Source: Sabulicella glaciei (lineage in GTDB: Bacteria > Pseudomonadota > Alphaproteobacteria > Acetobacterales > Acetobacteraceae). From it: a DNA stretch of 64,000 nucleotides. The stretch covers positions 1-64,000 of the forward strand of contig NZ_JAPFQI010000004.1 of assembly GCF_026183895.1 (NCBI RefSeq), read 5' to 3'. The position numbers and the translations under genes were made by a program. The stretch's first letter is position 1. Every line of letters begins with the position of its first letter. Of this stretch, positions 40,521 to 49,409 are shown piece by piece. The notes under the pieces were generated by a model that ran no database searches, was not told where the DNA came from, and saw only the letters and a list, made by a program, of their open reading frames with translations.

Positions 40521-41956
40521 CCCGTCTCGATCAGCTGAATGACCTCAAGCCGATCTACGATGTCGTCGTGGTTGGCGCGGGGCCTGCTGGGATGGCTGCC
40601 GCCACCGAAGCCTCAGCGCATGGTCTGGAGGTGCTGCTGGTGGATGAGGCGGCGTCGCCGGGCGGGCAGATCTTTCGCGCGATTACCGAGACGCCGCTGC
40701 ACGACCGACGCGTTCTGGGCGAGGACTACTGGAAGGGCAGGGCGGCCGCGGAAACCCTGCTTGCGAGCGGGGTGCACTACCTGCCCGGCGCAACGGTCTG
40801 GCACCTCGACCCGGTGCTGCAATTCGGGCTTTCGGTGGAGGGGCGCGCCGCCGCGGTGACGGCGCGTCGCGCCGTGCTGGCGACGGGTGCCCTCGAGCGG
40901 CCCTTTCCCGTCAAGGGCTGGACCCTGCCCGGCGTGATGAGCGCTGGCGCCGCGCAGACCTTGCTGAAGGCGTCGGGCCTCGTGCCACAAGGGCGCGTGG
41001 TGCTCGCCGGCACCGGGCCACTGCTGTGGCTGCTCGCGAGTCAGTATGTCGCCGCCGGCCACCCGCCCGCCGCGATCCTGGACACCACGGCGACCGGCAA
41101 TTGGCGACGCGCGGTCGGAGCGCTTCCGGCCTTCCTCCGCTCCCCTTACGTCGCGAAGGGGCTGCGCCTCCTGCTGCGGGTGCGGCGGGCCGTGCGGGTG
41201 GTTTCCGGCGTCATCGAGCTTTCGATCGAGGCGGGCGATGGCAGTGCCACCGAGATCGCCTTTCGCCGTGGGGATCGGCCCATGGAGCGCATGGCAGCGG
41301 ATCACGTGCTGCTGCACCAGGGCGTGACGCCCAATGTGAACCTGGCAAGTGCCGCTGGCTGCGCCCTTGAATGGAACGAGACGCAGGCTTGCTTCCGGCC
41401 TCGGACCGACGCGTGGGGGCGGTCCAGCGTCGCTGGCATCGCGATCACGGGCGATGGTTCCGGCATCGGCGGCGCCGAGATCGCAGCACTGCGCGGGCAG
41501 CTGGCGGGGATCGATGCTGCCTGCGAACTCGGCCGCATGGCGCCGGAAGTGCGGGACGGGCTCGCGGCGTCGGTCCGCGCCAGGATTGCGGCCTATGACC
41601 GGGGCCGCCACTTCCTCGACCTGCTTTATCGTCCGGCCGACCATTTCCGCCTTCCGCACGACGAAGCCCTGGCCTGCCGATGCGAGGAGGTCACCGGCCG
41701 CCATCTGCGAGAGGTGGCTGCGCTCGGCGTGCCGGGTCCGAACCAGATGAAGTCCATGCTTCGCTGCGGCATGGGTCCGTGCCAGGGACGGCTTTGCGGG
41801 TTGACCGTCGCCGAGGTCATCGCCGCCGAGCGCGGGGTTTCGCCGGCCGAGGTCGGATACTACCGGCTGCGCTCGCCAGTGAAGCCGGTGACCCTGGCGG
41901 AAATCGCCTCGATGCCTCGGGAGGAACGGGACGAGAAGGCCGTCCTGAGGGTGTAG
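40517..41956 (+). CDS. FAD/NAD(P)-binding subunit with BFD-like [2Fe-2S] domain (OoxA/HcnB-like)
   Basis: A 479-residue flavoprotein. The N-terminal FAD site is DVVVVGAGPAGMAAATEASA, with DEAASPGGQIFR. A second nucleotide-binding region is around GRVVLAGTGPLLWLLASQ. A C-terminal cluster domain shows ACRCEEVTGRHL and LRCGMGPCQGRLCG. This is the alpha subunit of heteromeric amine or opine dehydrogenases. The three subunits together should oxidise the C-N bond of a secondary amine and release an oxo acid. The exact substrate is unknown. A GTCACCCAC hairpin follows the stop at 41971-41992. Confidence 0.88.
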   Translation: MTRLDQLNDLKPIYDVVVVGAGPAGMAAATEASAHGLEVLLVDEAASPGGQIFRAITETPLHDRRVLGEDYWKGRAAAETLLASGVHYLPGATVWHLDPVLQFGLSVEGRAAAVTARRAVLATGALERPFPVKGWTLPGVMSAGAAQTLLKASGLVPQGRVVLAGTGPLLWLLASQYVAAGHPPAAILDTTATGNWRRAVGALPAFLRSPYVAKGLRLLLRVRRAVRVVSGVIELSIEAGDGSATEIAFRRGDRPMERMAADHVLLHQGVTPNVNLASAAGCALEWNETQACFRPRTDAWGRSSVAGIAITGDGSGIGGAEIAALRGQLAGIDAACELGRMAPEVRDGLAASVRARIAAYDRGRHFLDLLYRPADHFRLPHDEALACRCEEVTGRHLREVAALGVPGPNQMKSMLRCGMGPCQGRLCGLTVAEVIAAERGVSPAEVGYYRLRSPVKPVTLAEIASMPREERDEKAVLRV

Positions 41957-41970
41957 GAGCGAGCTTTGCC

Positions 41971-41992
41971 GTCACCCACGGCGGTGGGTGAC
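41971..41992 (+). terminator. Hairpin after the dehydrogenase operon
   Basis: GTCACCCAC-GGCG-GTGGGTGAC, a perfect 9-bp stem with a 4-nt loop, 15 bp after the stop codon. There is no T tract, so it may be an mRNA-stabilising 3' end or a weak terminator. Confidence 0.45.
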
Positions 41993-42937
41993 GCATTCAA
42001 CCTCATGAAGCCGGCGCACCTGTTCCTGCCGAACTCCCCATGGATTTTGCCGGAGCCATGATCCCGTCGACGGCAAGTTTCGACAGCACGGGCGCGGCGC
42101 AGGTGCGCGCCGGGCAGGGCTTCAGCGCGTCCGAAACCTCTCGTGGCACGCGCTCCTGTTTGCCTGCGCAATTTCAGCAGTGTCCGTCTGGGTCTGTTGC
42201 CCGGTCAGCTTCGACGCTGCGTGAAGGACGCCACGGCCGAGCGCACTCTCCGAACGGCGCTGACTGAACCATGGGAGGTGGAAATAGGTGAGGTGGATCG
42301 CTTCCGTGCGGGACATCCCTGCGCGACACGACCGTAGAGTCCCTGAGATTGCAGAGGCGTTGCGGCCGGGGTAGGCGCAGGCCTCGTGGAAGCGAAGGCT
42401 CGGGGCTTGAGCCCAGGGCACGATCGCCACGATCACGCTCCGTCCTGGGGCGCGGTTTCCTAGGCTCAGGTGGTCCAAGAGGATGGGTGCGAGAGTTCTG
42501 GTGCGGCTCTGGAGAGCCCTGGTTTCCCGGTTTGGTGCAGCGGGCCGCTACCGTCCCGAGCGCCACTATATGCGGGGTCCGTCCTCGCACCTGGCGGGCG
42601 CGGACTCGTAACCTGATGCTTCGAGGCGATCGAAGCGTGGAAAGCTGCTTCGGCGCCGGCAGGCCGGGTGCCGGTCCGCCTCACGCCACAAGATCGAAAT
42701 GCGTGCCTGACACGTGGTGCCGGAACCCAGAGGCAGGTTCTGGCAGGGGCCCGAGCTTCGCCACCGCCGAGGACATGGCTTAGGGCGCCTGCCCATGCCT
42801 GCGTTGGTGGCACGGAGTGGAGGCAACGCCGCTCGGCCCAACACTCAAGCCAGCCAAGGCTTCTGCTTGGCGCGTGGACACATCCATGGATGTCGCAATT
42901 CCGAGGCAAGGGATCGTGAGTCCTTGCTTGCACACGG

Positions 42938-42968
42938 AAACGGCCCCGGCTCTTGCGAACCGGGGCCG
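42938..42968 (-). terminator. Terminator of the PEP-CTERM-like gene
   Basis: On the minus strand: CGGCCCCGG, a 10-nt loop, CCGGGGCCG, then TTT. It lies 38 bp after the stop codon of the gene at 43007-43690. Confidence 0.7.
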
Positions 42969-43006
42969 CCCCTATGTCCTCGTGCCGCTCCGAGATGCGG
43001 CCTATG

Positions 43007-43690
43007 CTAGGCTGCGGCCTTGCGGCGAACCACGGCGAGGCCCAGCAGGCCGATGCCGAGGAAGGCCAGGCCAGCCGGGGCCGGCACTGCAACCGAGGCG
43101 CTGGCGTCACCGCTGACGCTCGCCGTGAAGTGGCAGATCGTCGTGCCGCAGATGTCAAGCGCCTGCGAAAGCGCCGTGAAGACAAGACCGATTGCGGAGG
43201 GATCCTGCAGGTTGGCAGCAGGGATCTGGTCGGACGTGAAGTTGACGATGCCGGTCGGCTGGGTCGCGATCAGCCCAGCCTGGAATCCTCCTTGCGGCCC
43301 TGCAAGGCGCGAGCCGGCGAGCGCGATGTCGGAGAAGCTGCCGGACAGGTAGTTGGTGCCCGCGCCGCCCATGCCGGAGGTGATGGTGAAGGTGCCGGCA
43401 AAGGCCTGACGGACATCGTCGCCGCCGACAAGCGTCGCGTCGCCGGTGCTGGTCGCGTTCAGGTTCAGGAAGGCAGCGAATGGGGTCGGGGTGCTGTCCG
43501 CATAGCCCGACACGGTCACTGCCACGTTGGTCCCGATCAGCTCCGTCGTCGTGCCGCCGATGGAATTGGCCGTAATGGTATTCGCCGTCGCGTTCTGCGC
43601 GAAGGTGATGATGGTGAGCGGCGCCGCCTGAGCGATGGCGCTCAGACCGACAAAAGCTGCCGTTGTCGCCAGTAATGCTAGCTTCCTCAT
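43007..43690 (-). CDS. PEP-CTERM-like secreted protein
   Basis: A 227-residue exported protein. It has a clear Sec signal (LALLATTAAFVGLSAIAQA), a serine/threonine/glycine-rich body, and a C-terminal sorting tail: VPAPAGLAFLGIGLLGLAVV followed by RRK. This is the VPAPA variant of the PEP-CTERM signal (motif, hydrophobic helix, basic end) recognised by exosortases in exopolysaccharide-forming Gram-negatives. Two cysteines (DICGTTIC) may form a disulfide. Start ATG 43690 is backed by AGGAGGACC. No exosortase gene is in the window. It is monocistronic, with its own terminator. Confidence 0.8.
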   Translation of the reverse strand: MRKLALLATTAAFVGLSAIAQAAPLTIITFAQNATANTITANSIGGTTTELIGTNVAVTVSGYADSTPTPFAAFLNLNATSTGDATLVGGDDVRQAFAGTFTITSGMGGAGTNYLSGSFSDIALAGSRLAGPQGGFQAGLIATQPTGIVNFTSDQIPAANLQDPSAIGLVFTALSQALDICGTTICHFTASVSGDASASVAVPAPAGLAFLGIGLLGLAVVRRKAAA

Positions 43691-44434
43691 TTTGGTCCTC
43701 CTGAGACCAGGTGCGGTTCTTGCTTCCGTACCTTATTGGAACTGGAAACGTGCCCTTTGAGGTCGCGTGACAGGCATTGGCCTGTCCATCTCTACAATGC
43801 AAAAGTTGTGCCGGTGGACTAAGTGTATGCTCCAGAATGATCTTTCTGTGCACCTGCGCAACGTCGCTCCTAAACTGTAAAAGAAACCGACGAATGGGAC
43901 GGGGCTCTTCGCGAACCAGGACCGTTCCTATCTTCTCGCGCTGCTCGAGAATGCGGGGTTCGAGCGCGCGTCCGGGCACCTTGCAAGCATGGCTCCAGAG
44001 ATCCAGTCCGGGCCGCAGATGGGTTGCGGCCGCTCCTAGAAGGTCGCCGCTGCCTTGGCACCCGTCGCACGCCACGATACGGTCTGGCTGCAGATCAGGA
44101 AATTTCATGCAACGCCCCAATCAGGCGGAATCCTTTGTCCTCCGGCCAGTACTTCCCGGTCGCTTCCTGCGAGACTGCGTATTGTCCCAACCTGGTCTGG
44201 TGATCGGCCGCGGAGCGCGGGCGTCGGCCATCGCCCGCACCACGCTCCATCGCAGGCTTGCCGAGGACACAGCCATTACACCCGGGATGGCGCCGGCCCC
44301 ATTACAGCGCCTGAGCGGTGTCTCGGCCCGTCACTGGCCCCCTCGGCCGCAGATGCACGACCTCTGGCATCCGGAGCGAAAACTGGCTCATATCCTGCCT
44401 CCCGCCATTCGAGAGGAGATCGGGGCTGCCGCAC
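43691..44434. other. Long non-coding stretch upstream of the KaiC operon
   Basis: 744 bp between divergent genes. Open frames exist on both strands but their translations look random. It should contain the promoters of the PEP-CTERM-like gene and the KaiC-like operon. The KaiC frame stays open back to an ATG at 44318, so the first ~40 codons are uncertain. Confidence 0.35.
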
Positions 44435-45940
44435 GTGACTGACGCTCCCAATCCCCAGCCACCCGCGCCCGCGCGAGCCGCTACCGGGGTCCTCGGGCTG
44501 GACGATGTCCTTGCTGGAGGCTTCATCCGCGAGCGCCTCTACCTGATCGAGGGCAACCCAGGCACCGGAAAGACCACGCTCGGCCTGCAATTCCTGCTGG
44601 AGGGCGCCCGCGCGGGCGAGCGCGGCCTTTATGTGACCCTCTCGGAGACCGCAGCGGAGCTGCGCGATGGAGCCGCCTCGCATGGCTGGTCGCTCGACGG
44701 CATCGAGATCTTCGAACTGGTTCCGCCCGAAAGCCTTCTCGATCCCGACCAGCAGCAGAGCCTGATCTACTCCTCCGACCTCGAGCTCGGCGAGGCCACC
44801 CAGGCGCTGCTCGACGCGGTGGAGCGCATCCGGCCGCACCGCGTCGTGCTGGACAGCCTTTCCGAGTTCCGGTTGCTGGCGCAGAGTTCGCTCCGCTATC
44901 GCCGTCAGGTCCTGACCCTCAAACACCAGTTCGCCCGGCGGGGCGCGACCGTCCTCTTGCTTGACGACATGACGGCCGAGCCGGGGGACAGGACGGTGCA
45001 CAGCGTGGCGCACGGTGTGCTGCGGATGGAGGAGCTGGCACCGGAATACGGCGCCGAGCGACGGCGCCTGCGGGTCGTGAAGTACCGCGGCACCAGCTTC
45101 CGTGGCGGCCATCATGACTTCACCATCGCGCCGGGCGGCGTGCGGGTGTTTCCGCGCCTGGTTTCCGCCGAGCACCACACCGGCTTCGCACGCAACCGGC
45201 TCGGCACCGGCATCGCGGAGCTCGACACGCTGTTCGGCGGCGGACTCGAACGCGGCACCAGCACGCTGGTGCTGGGGCCGGCCGGCACGGGCAAGTCGCT
45301 GCTCGCCATGAACTTTGCCGCGGCCGCGGTGCGGCGCGGCGAGAAGGTGCTTGCCTGCATCTTCGACGAGGAGGTGCCCCTTCTCATTGATCGGTCCAGG
45401 GACATGGGTCTCGACCTGGATGCAATACGCGCTGACGGCAGACTCGTCCTCGAGCAGATCGATGCCGCGGAGACTTCCCCGGGTGCCTTTGCGCAAGGCG
45501 TCCGCGCCCATGTGGAAGCCGGCGTGCGCACGGTCGTGATCGACAGCTTGAATGGCTATCAGTCGGCAATGCCCGACGAGCAGTTCCTTGTGCTGCACAT
45601 GCATGAGCTGCTGCAGTACCTCAACCGCCAGAGCGTCTCCACCTTCCTGATCGTCGCGCAGCACGGGCTTGTGGGCGACATGAGATCCCCCGTGGACGTG
45701 ACCTACCTCGCAGACACGGTGGTGCTGCTGCGCTACTTCGAGGCTATGGGCCGCGTCCGTCGTGCGATCTCCGTGGTCAAGAAGCGCATCGGCGGACATG
45801 AGACGACCATCCGCGAGTTCCGCATCGATGCCAGCGGGATCCGCGTCGGCGCGCCGCTGGAAGAGTTTCATGGCGTGCTGCGTGGCGTTCCAACCTACAC
45901 CGGAAAGGGCGATCCGCTGTTGCGGGACCGGCCGGCGTGA
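44435..45940 (+). CDS. KaiC-like double RecA-domain ATPase
   Basis: About 501 residues with two tandem RecA/KaiC domains. Domain 1 has Walker A IEGNPGTGKTTLGLQFLLEG and Walker B RVVLDSLSEFRLL; domain 2 has Walker A LGPAGTGKSLLAMNFA and Walker B TVVIDSLNGYQSA. Each is preceded by the GLDDVLAGG / ELDTLFGGG motif typical of KaiC. It lacks a KaiA/KaiB context, so it is a KaiC-like signalling ATPase rather than a cyanobacterial clock. The GTG at 44435 is my preferred start; a CTG at 44426 is better spaced from GAGAGGAG and an ATG lies at 44318. The stop overlaps the kinase start. Confidence 0.82.
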   Translation: MTDAPNPQPPAPARAATGVLGLDDVLAGGFIRERLYLIEGNPGTGKTTLGLQFLLEGARAGERGLYVTLSETAAELRDGAASHGWSLDGIEIFELVPPESLLDPDQQQSLIYSSDLELGEATQALLDAVERIRPHRVVLDSLSEFRLLAQSSLRYRRQVLTLKHQFARRGATVLLLDDMTAEPGDRTVHSVAHGVLRMEELAPEYGAERRRLRVVKYRGTSFRGGHHDFTIAPGGVRVFPRLVSAEHHTGFARNRLGTGIAELDTLFGGGLERGTSTLVLGPAGTGKSLLAMNFAAAAVRRGEKVLACIFDEEVPLLIDRSRDMGLDLDAIRADGRLVLEQIDAAETSPGAFAQGVRAHVEAGVRTVVIDSLNGYQSAMPDEQFLVLHMHELLQYLNRQSVSTFLIVAQHGLVGDMRSPVDVTYLADTVVLLRYFEAMGRVRRAISVVKKRIGGHETTIREFRIDASGIRVGAPLEEFHGVLRGVPTYTGKGDPLLRDRPA

Positions 45941-48042
45941 GGGACGGCGCAGACAGCCCAGCGCTTCGGGGAGGCGAGGTGCTGGTGCTGGCGCCCGGGG
46001 GGCGCGATGCCGCGGTGGCCACTGCGATCCTGCGCGAGGCGGGCTTCGCCGCCAGAGCCTGCCCGGACCTGACGGCGCTGCGCCAAGAGCTCGACCGCGC
46101 CGACGTGGCCGTGGTGACGGAGGAGGCGCTGTCCCGGGCGGATCTTGGCGACCTTGCCGCCTGGGTCCGGGCGCAGCCAGCCTGGTCGGACTTTCCCTTT
46201 TTGCTACTTGCGCATCGTGGCGGCCCGGATCGGAATCCTGAGGCCACCCGCTTGGTCGGATTGCTCGGCAACATCGCGGTGCTCGAGCGCCCGTTCCACC
46301 CGACGACCTTGGTCAGCGCGGCGCGCAGCGCGCTTGCGGCCCGCCGGCGGCAGCTTCAGGCGCGCGACGCGCTCGTCGCCGAGGCCAAGGCGGCCGACCG
46401 CTTGCGTTTCGCGCTCCGTGCGGGTCGGCTTGGCTCCTGGGAATTCGATGGCGACACCGGCGAGCTTCGAGCCTCCGACGCCTGCAAGGCGGTGTTCGGC
46501 CGCAAGCCGGATGAACCCTTCAGCTATGCGGAGTTGCTCGCGGCCATCCACCCCGATGATTTGGGCCGTATGCAAGAGGCGGTCGCGGCCGCACTGGCGG
46601 GCAGCGGTGACTACGACATCGAATACCGCACGGTCTGGCCCGATGGATCGATCCACTGGGCCGAGGTCCGCGGTCGCGCGGTTTGGGACAGTGACGGGCG
46701 GCCAATCATGGCCGGTGTGTCGCTCGACACCACGGCCCGTCAAGCCGCAGCGGAAGAGCTGCGCCAGCACCGCGAGCGGCTGGAGGACCTGGTCGCGGAG
46801 CGGACCCGGGCCCTCGAAGCCGCAAACCAACAGCTGCGTGCCGCGGCAGAGGAGCGGGACCACGCCGAGGCGGCGCTGCTCCAGGCACAGAAGATGGAGG
46901 CCGTCGGCCAGCTCACCGGGGGGCTCGCACACGACTTCAACAACCTTCTGCAGGCCGTGCTGGCCAGCCTCGATCTGATCCGCCGCCGTTCCGGAGATCC
47001 GGCGCAGGTCGAGCGGCTCGCAGCCGCTGGCGCTGACGCCGCGCGGCGCGGTGCCCGGCTGACCGCCCAGCTTCTGGCCTTCTCGCGTGAGCAGAAGCTC
47101 GATCTCGCTGCGGTGGCGGTCATCGAGTTGGCGGAGGGCATGCGGGACCTGCTGGCGCGCGCCCTTGGCCCCGAGATCCAGCTGCACTACGCCATGGATG
47201 AGGCCGTCGGGATGGCGCTGGCCGATGCCACGCAGCTCGAACTCGCGCTGCTCAACCTTGCGATCAATGCGCGCGACGCCATGCGCGAGGGGGGCCGCCT
47301 CACGGTCGCGGTGCGCATGGCCGAGTTTGGGGTCAACGCCGACCTACCGGCCGGGCGGTATGTGGCGGTCTCCGTGTCCGACACTGGCGAGGGCATGTCA
47401 CCGGAGGTGGCGGCGCGCGCGTTCGACCCTTTCTTCACCACCAAGGGGGTAGGCAAAGGCACCGGGCTGGGCCTGAGCCAGGTCTATGGCATCGCGCGCC
47501 AATCGGGCGGCATGGCAAGGATCGAAAGCGTCTTGGGGCGTGGCACGACCGTGACCATTCTGTTGCCGGCCGCCGAGAGCGAGGCTGCAGCGCGGACGCT
47601 CGGGCGGCAGCCCACCGGCATTCCAAAGGAAGACCTGTCGAAGCTGGGAGCCGGATCCCTCGTGCTGGTCGTGGATGACGACCCTGACGTGCGGAGAGCG
47701 ATGGTCGCCTGGCTCGACGCGCTCGGCTACCGCGTCGCCGAGGCTGCGGACGGGCGCGCCGGTCTTGCCGCGCTGAAGCACTTGACCCCCGATGCCATGC
47801 TTGTGGATTACGCGATGCCTGGCCTGACCGGCACCGAGGTTGCCGCCGCGGCGCGGCGCCTGCGCCCCGGCCTGCCGATTGTCCTCGCCACCGGCTATGC
47901 CGCCGCTGCGGAGTTCGATCCGGGCGTCTTGGCAGGGCTGACGGTTCTGCGGAAGCCCTTTCGGGTGGAAGAGCTTGCCAAGGCGCTGCGGGACGCCCGA
48001 TCGGCCGAACGCCGATGTCATCCTCACGCTAGCGCTGGTTGA
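45937..48042 (+). CDS. Hybrid sensor histidine kinase (pseudo-receiver, PAS, kinase, receiver)
   Basis: A 701-residue hybrid kinase. Residues 1-135 resemble a receiver domain without a clear phospho-aspartate. A PAS domain (~155-268, ending WAEVRGRAVWDSDGRPIMAG) is followed by a coiled coil (~270-318), a HisKA-type dimerisation domain with His332 in GGLAHDFNNLLQ, and an ATPase domain (NLAINARDAM, VSDTGEGM, KGTGLGLSQVYGIARQSGG). A C-terminal receiver carries Asp627 in LVDYAMPG. The GTG start overlaps the KaiC stop by 4 bp, implying that the two work as one signalling unit. Input and output are unknown. Confidence 0.9.
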   Translation: MRDGADSPALRGGEVLVLAPGGRDAAVATAILREAGFAARACPDLTALRQELDRADVAVVTEEALSRADLGDLAAWVRAQPAWSDFPFLLLAHRGGPDRNPEATRLVGLLGNIAVLERPFHPTTLVSAARSALAARRRQLQARDALVAEAKAADRLRFALRAGRLGSWEFDGDTGELRASDACKAVFGRKPDEPFSYAELLAAIHPDDLGRMQEAVAAALAGSGDYDIEYRTVWPDGSIHWAEVRGRAVWDSDGRPIMAGVSLDTTARQAAAEELRQHRERLEDLVAERTRALEAANQQLRAAAEERDHAEAALLQAQKMEAVGQLTGGLAHDFNNLLQAVLASLDLIRRRSGDPAQVERLAAAGADAARRGARLTAQLLAFSREQKLDLAAVAVIELAEGMRDLLARALGPEIQLHYAMDEAVGMALADATQLELALLNLAINARDAMREGGRLTVAVRMAEFGVNADLPAGRYVAVSVSDTGEGMSPEVAARAFDPFFTTKGVGKGTGLGLSQVYGIARQSGGMARIESVLGRGTTVTILLPAAESEAAARTLGRQPTGIPKEDLSKLGAGSLVLVVDDDPDVRRAMVAWLDALGYRVAEAADGRAGLAALKHLTPDAMLVDYAMPGLTGTEVAAAARRLRPGLPIVLATGYAAAAEFDPGVLAGLTVLRKPFRVEELAKALRDARSAERRCHPHASAG

Positions 48043-48295
48043 TGTCGTCCACTGACCCTCAAACGGCCACACGGATCTTTCCTGCTTTCGTTGAAATCGA
48101 CGACTTGGCCGTATCTCGGTGCCCGATTGCGCTGCACGCTGGCTGGCTCTGTTCTCGCGTCGCGGGAATTCTTGAACCGTCGCGACAAGTGGTTCCAGTC
48201 GGGGCGGGCCGTTTTCAGCTTGAGGGGCCGTTTGAGAAAGGCTTGGTGCGGCGCGGCCGGGGGTGGTTCGCGCTAGGGATGTGGCCCCAAGAGAC

Positions 48296-48480
48296 CCGAA
48301 GACGGGTGGCCGAGCTTAGCCGGACGACGAAGCGCTATCCCTCTGACCTGATGGACAAGGAATAGGCACGCATCAAGCCGCTGCCGTGAGGTGCTGAACG
48401 CGATCCGATACTTGGCGCGCAGTGCCGGTGACTGGCGGATGCGGCCGGCGTGTTTTGGTCCATCGGGCGTCCCATCGAGC
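48296..48480 (+). mobile_element. Scar of an IS5-family transposase
   Basis: The N-terminal part of an IS5-type transposase is recognisable in two frames: RVAELSRTTKRYPSDLMDKE then stop, and VLNAIRYLARSAGDWRMRPA followed by CFGPSGVPSSLV. The rest of the element and its inverted repeats are not visible. The surrounding 48043-48525 region has no other gene. Confidence 0.6.
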
Positions 48481-48525
48481 CTAGTCCGAATGGTCCTGAT
48501 GGCACGCGAGCCTCCTCGTCCGCCC

Positions 48526-49317
48526 TCACGACTCCACCGCGATCAACGCCGCCTTTTCTGCCGCACGGCGCAGAATGTCGATCGTGGCGGCGAGACGCTC
48601 GCCTTTGAGGACGCTCGAAAGAGCGGAAACGGAGAAGGCCCCAAGCGGCCGATGGGAGGGGGCGAGGATCGGCACAGCGACCGAGCGAATGCCACGCATC
48701 TCCTGCACCTCGTGCAGGGCATGGCCGAGACGTCTCGTGGTCCTGGCGCGTCGTGCGATCTCCTCCGGCGAATAGCCGGGCCAGTCGAGAGCGAGCCGGT
48801 CCGCATTGGCGGCAAGGATGCGTTCCCGCTCTGGTGCACCTTCGAAGGCAAAAAGGGCCATGCCGCCGGCGCCGATCCCGAGCGGCCTCCGCCGGCCCGG
48901 TTCCAGCACGAGAACCTTCACGGGAAAGGCCCCCTCTTGGCGATCCAGGCAGACCCCATCGAAGCCGGACCGGACGGTGAGGAAGGCGGTCTGCCCGGTG
49001 TCGCGGGCGACCCCCTCAAGTAGGGGACGCCAGGCTTCCAGGACCGGTGTCTGCGGCTTGGCAGCCAAGCCAAGCTCCTGCAGCAGCGGCCCGAGCCTAT
49101 AGCGCCGCGTCTCGCGGTCCTGGACCACGACCCCCTCTGCGACGAGCCCTTGCAGGATGCGATGGGCCGTTGGCCGCTCAAGGCCGCATTCCTCCGCCAG
49201 CTCAACAAGGCGACGGCCCACGCGCGGTTGTGACGCAGTGGCGCGAAGCAGGCTGAAGGCCCGGGCCAAGGTCTGGGTGCCTGACGCCGTCCGAGGCCGC
49301 TCGGTATGGATTTTCAC
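48526..49317 (-). CDS. IclR-family transcriptional regulator
   Basis: A 263-residue regulator. The winged helix (QTLARAFSLLRATASQPRVG with recognition helix ERPTAHRILQGLVAEGVVVQ) precedes an effector domain ending VAVPILAPSHRPLGAFSVSA. The GTG at 49317 is chosen because it follows AGAGAG and leaves a normal-length N-terminus; the frame continues upstream to a GTG at 49371. Divergent from cluster C across 92 bp. That gap ends with GTCCAGAATACGGAA (49396-49410), whose TCC...GGA symmetry overlapping the CoA-transferase start codon could be an operator. Confidence 0.85.
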   Translation of the reverse strand: MKIHTERPRTASGTQTLARAFSLLRATASQPRVGRRLVELAEECGLERPTAHRILQGLVAEGVVVQDRETRRYRLGPLLQELGLAAKPQTPVLEAWRPLLEGVARDTGQTAFLTVRSGFDGVCLDRQEGAFPVKVLVLEPGRRRPLGIGAGGMALFAFEGAPERERILAANADRLALDWPGYSPEEIARRARTTRRLGHALHEVQEMRGIRSVAVPILAPSHRPLGAFSVSALSSVLKGERLAATIDILRRAAEKAALIAVES

Positions 49318-49409
49318 AATGTGGACTCTCTGAGCCTCAATCCCGTTGCCTCCCTTCGGATCGGGCGGCACGCTGTCCGAAGGGGCGGAAACGAAGTCCA
49401 GAATACGGA

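Larger units (their letters stand above)
41957..43006. other. Gene-poor kilobase
   Basis: No convincing coding region on either strand; the open frames here have arginine/proline/glycine-rich translations typical of non-coding GC-rich DNA. It contains a hairpin after the dehydrogenase operon and the terminator of the PEP-CTERM-like gene at its right end. Confidence 0.4.

Noticed and set aside
42466-43185. Possible minus-strand gene in the gene-poor kilobase
   Set aside because: The translation is Arg/Ser/Pro-rich with no motif, no ribosome binding site is convincing, and it overlaps the PEP-CTERM-like gene.
43155-44120. Alternative long minus-strand frame overlapping the PEP-CTERM-like gene
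   Set aside because: The competing frame has a perfect signal peptide, sorting tail, AGGAGG site and terminator; this one has none.
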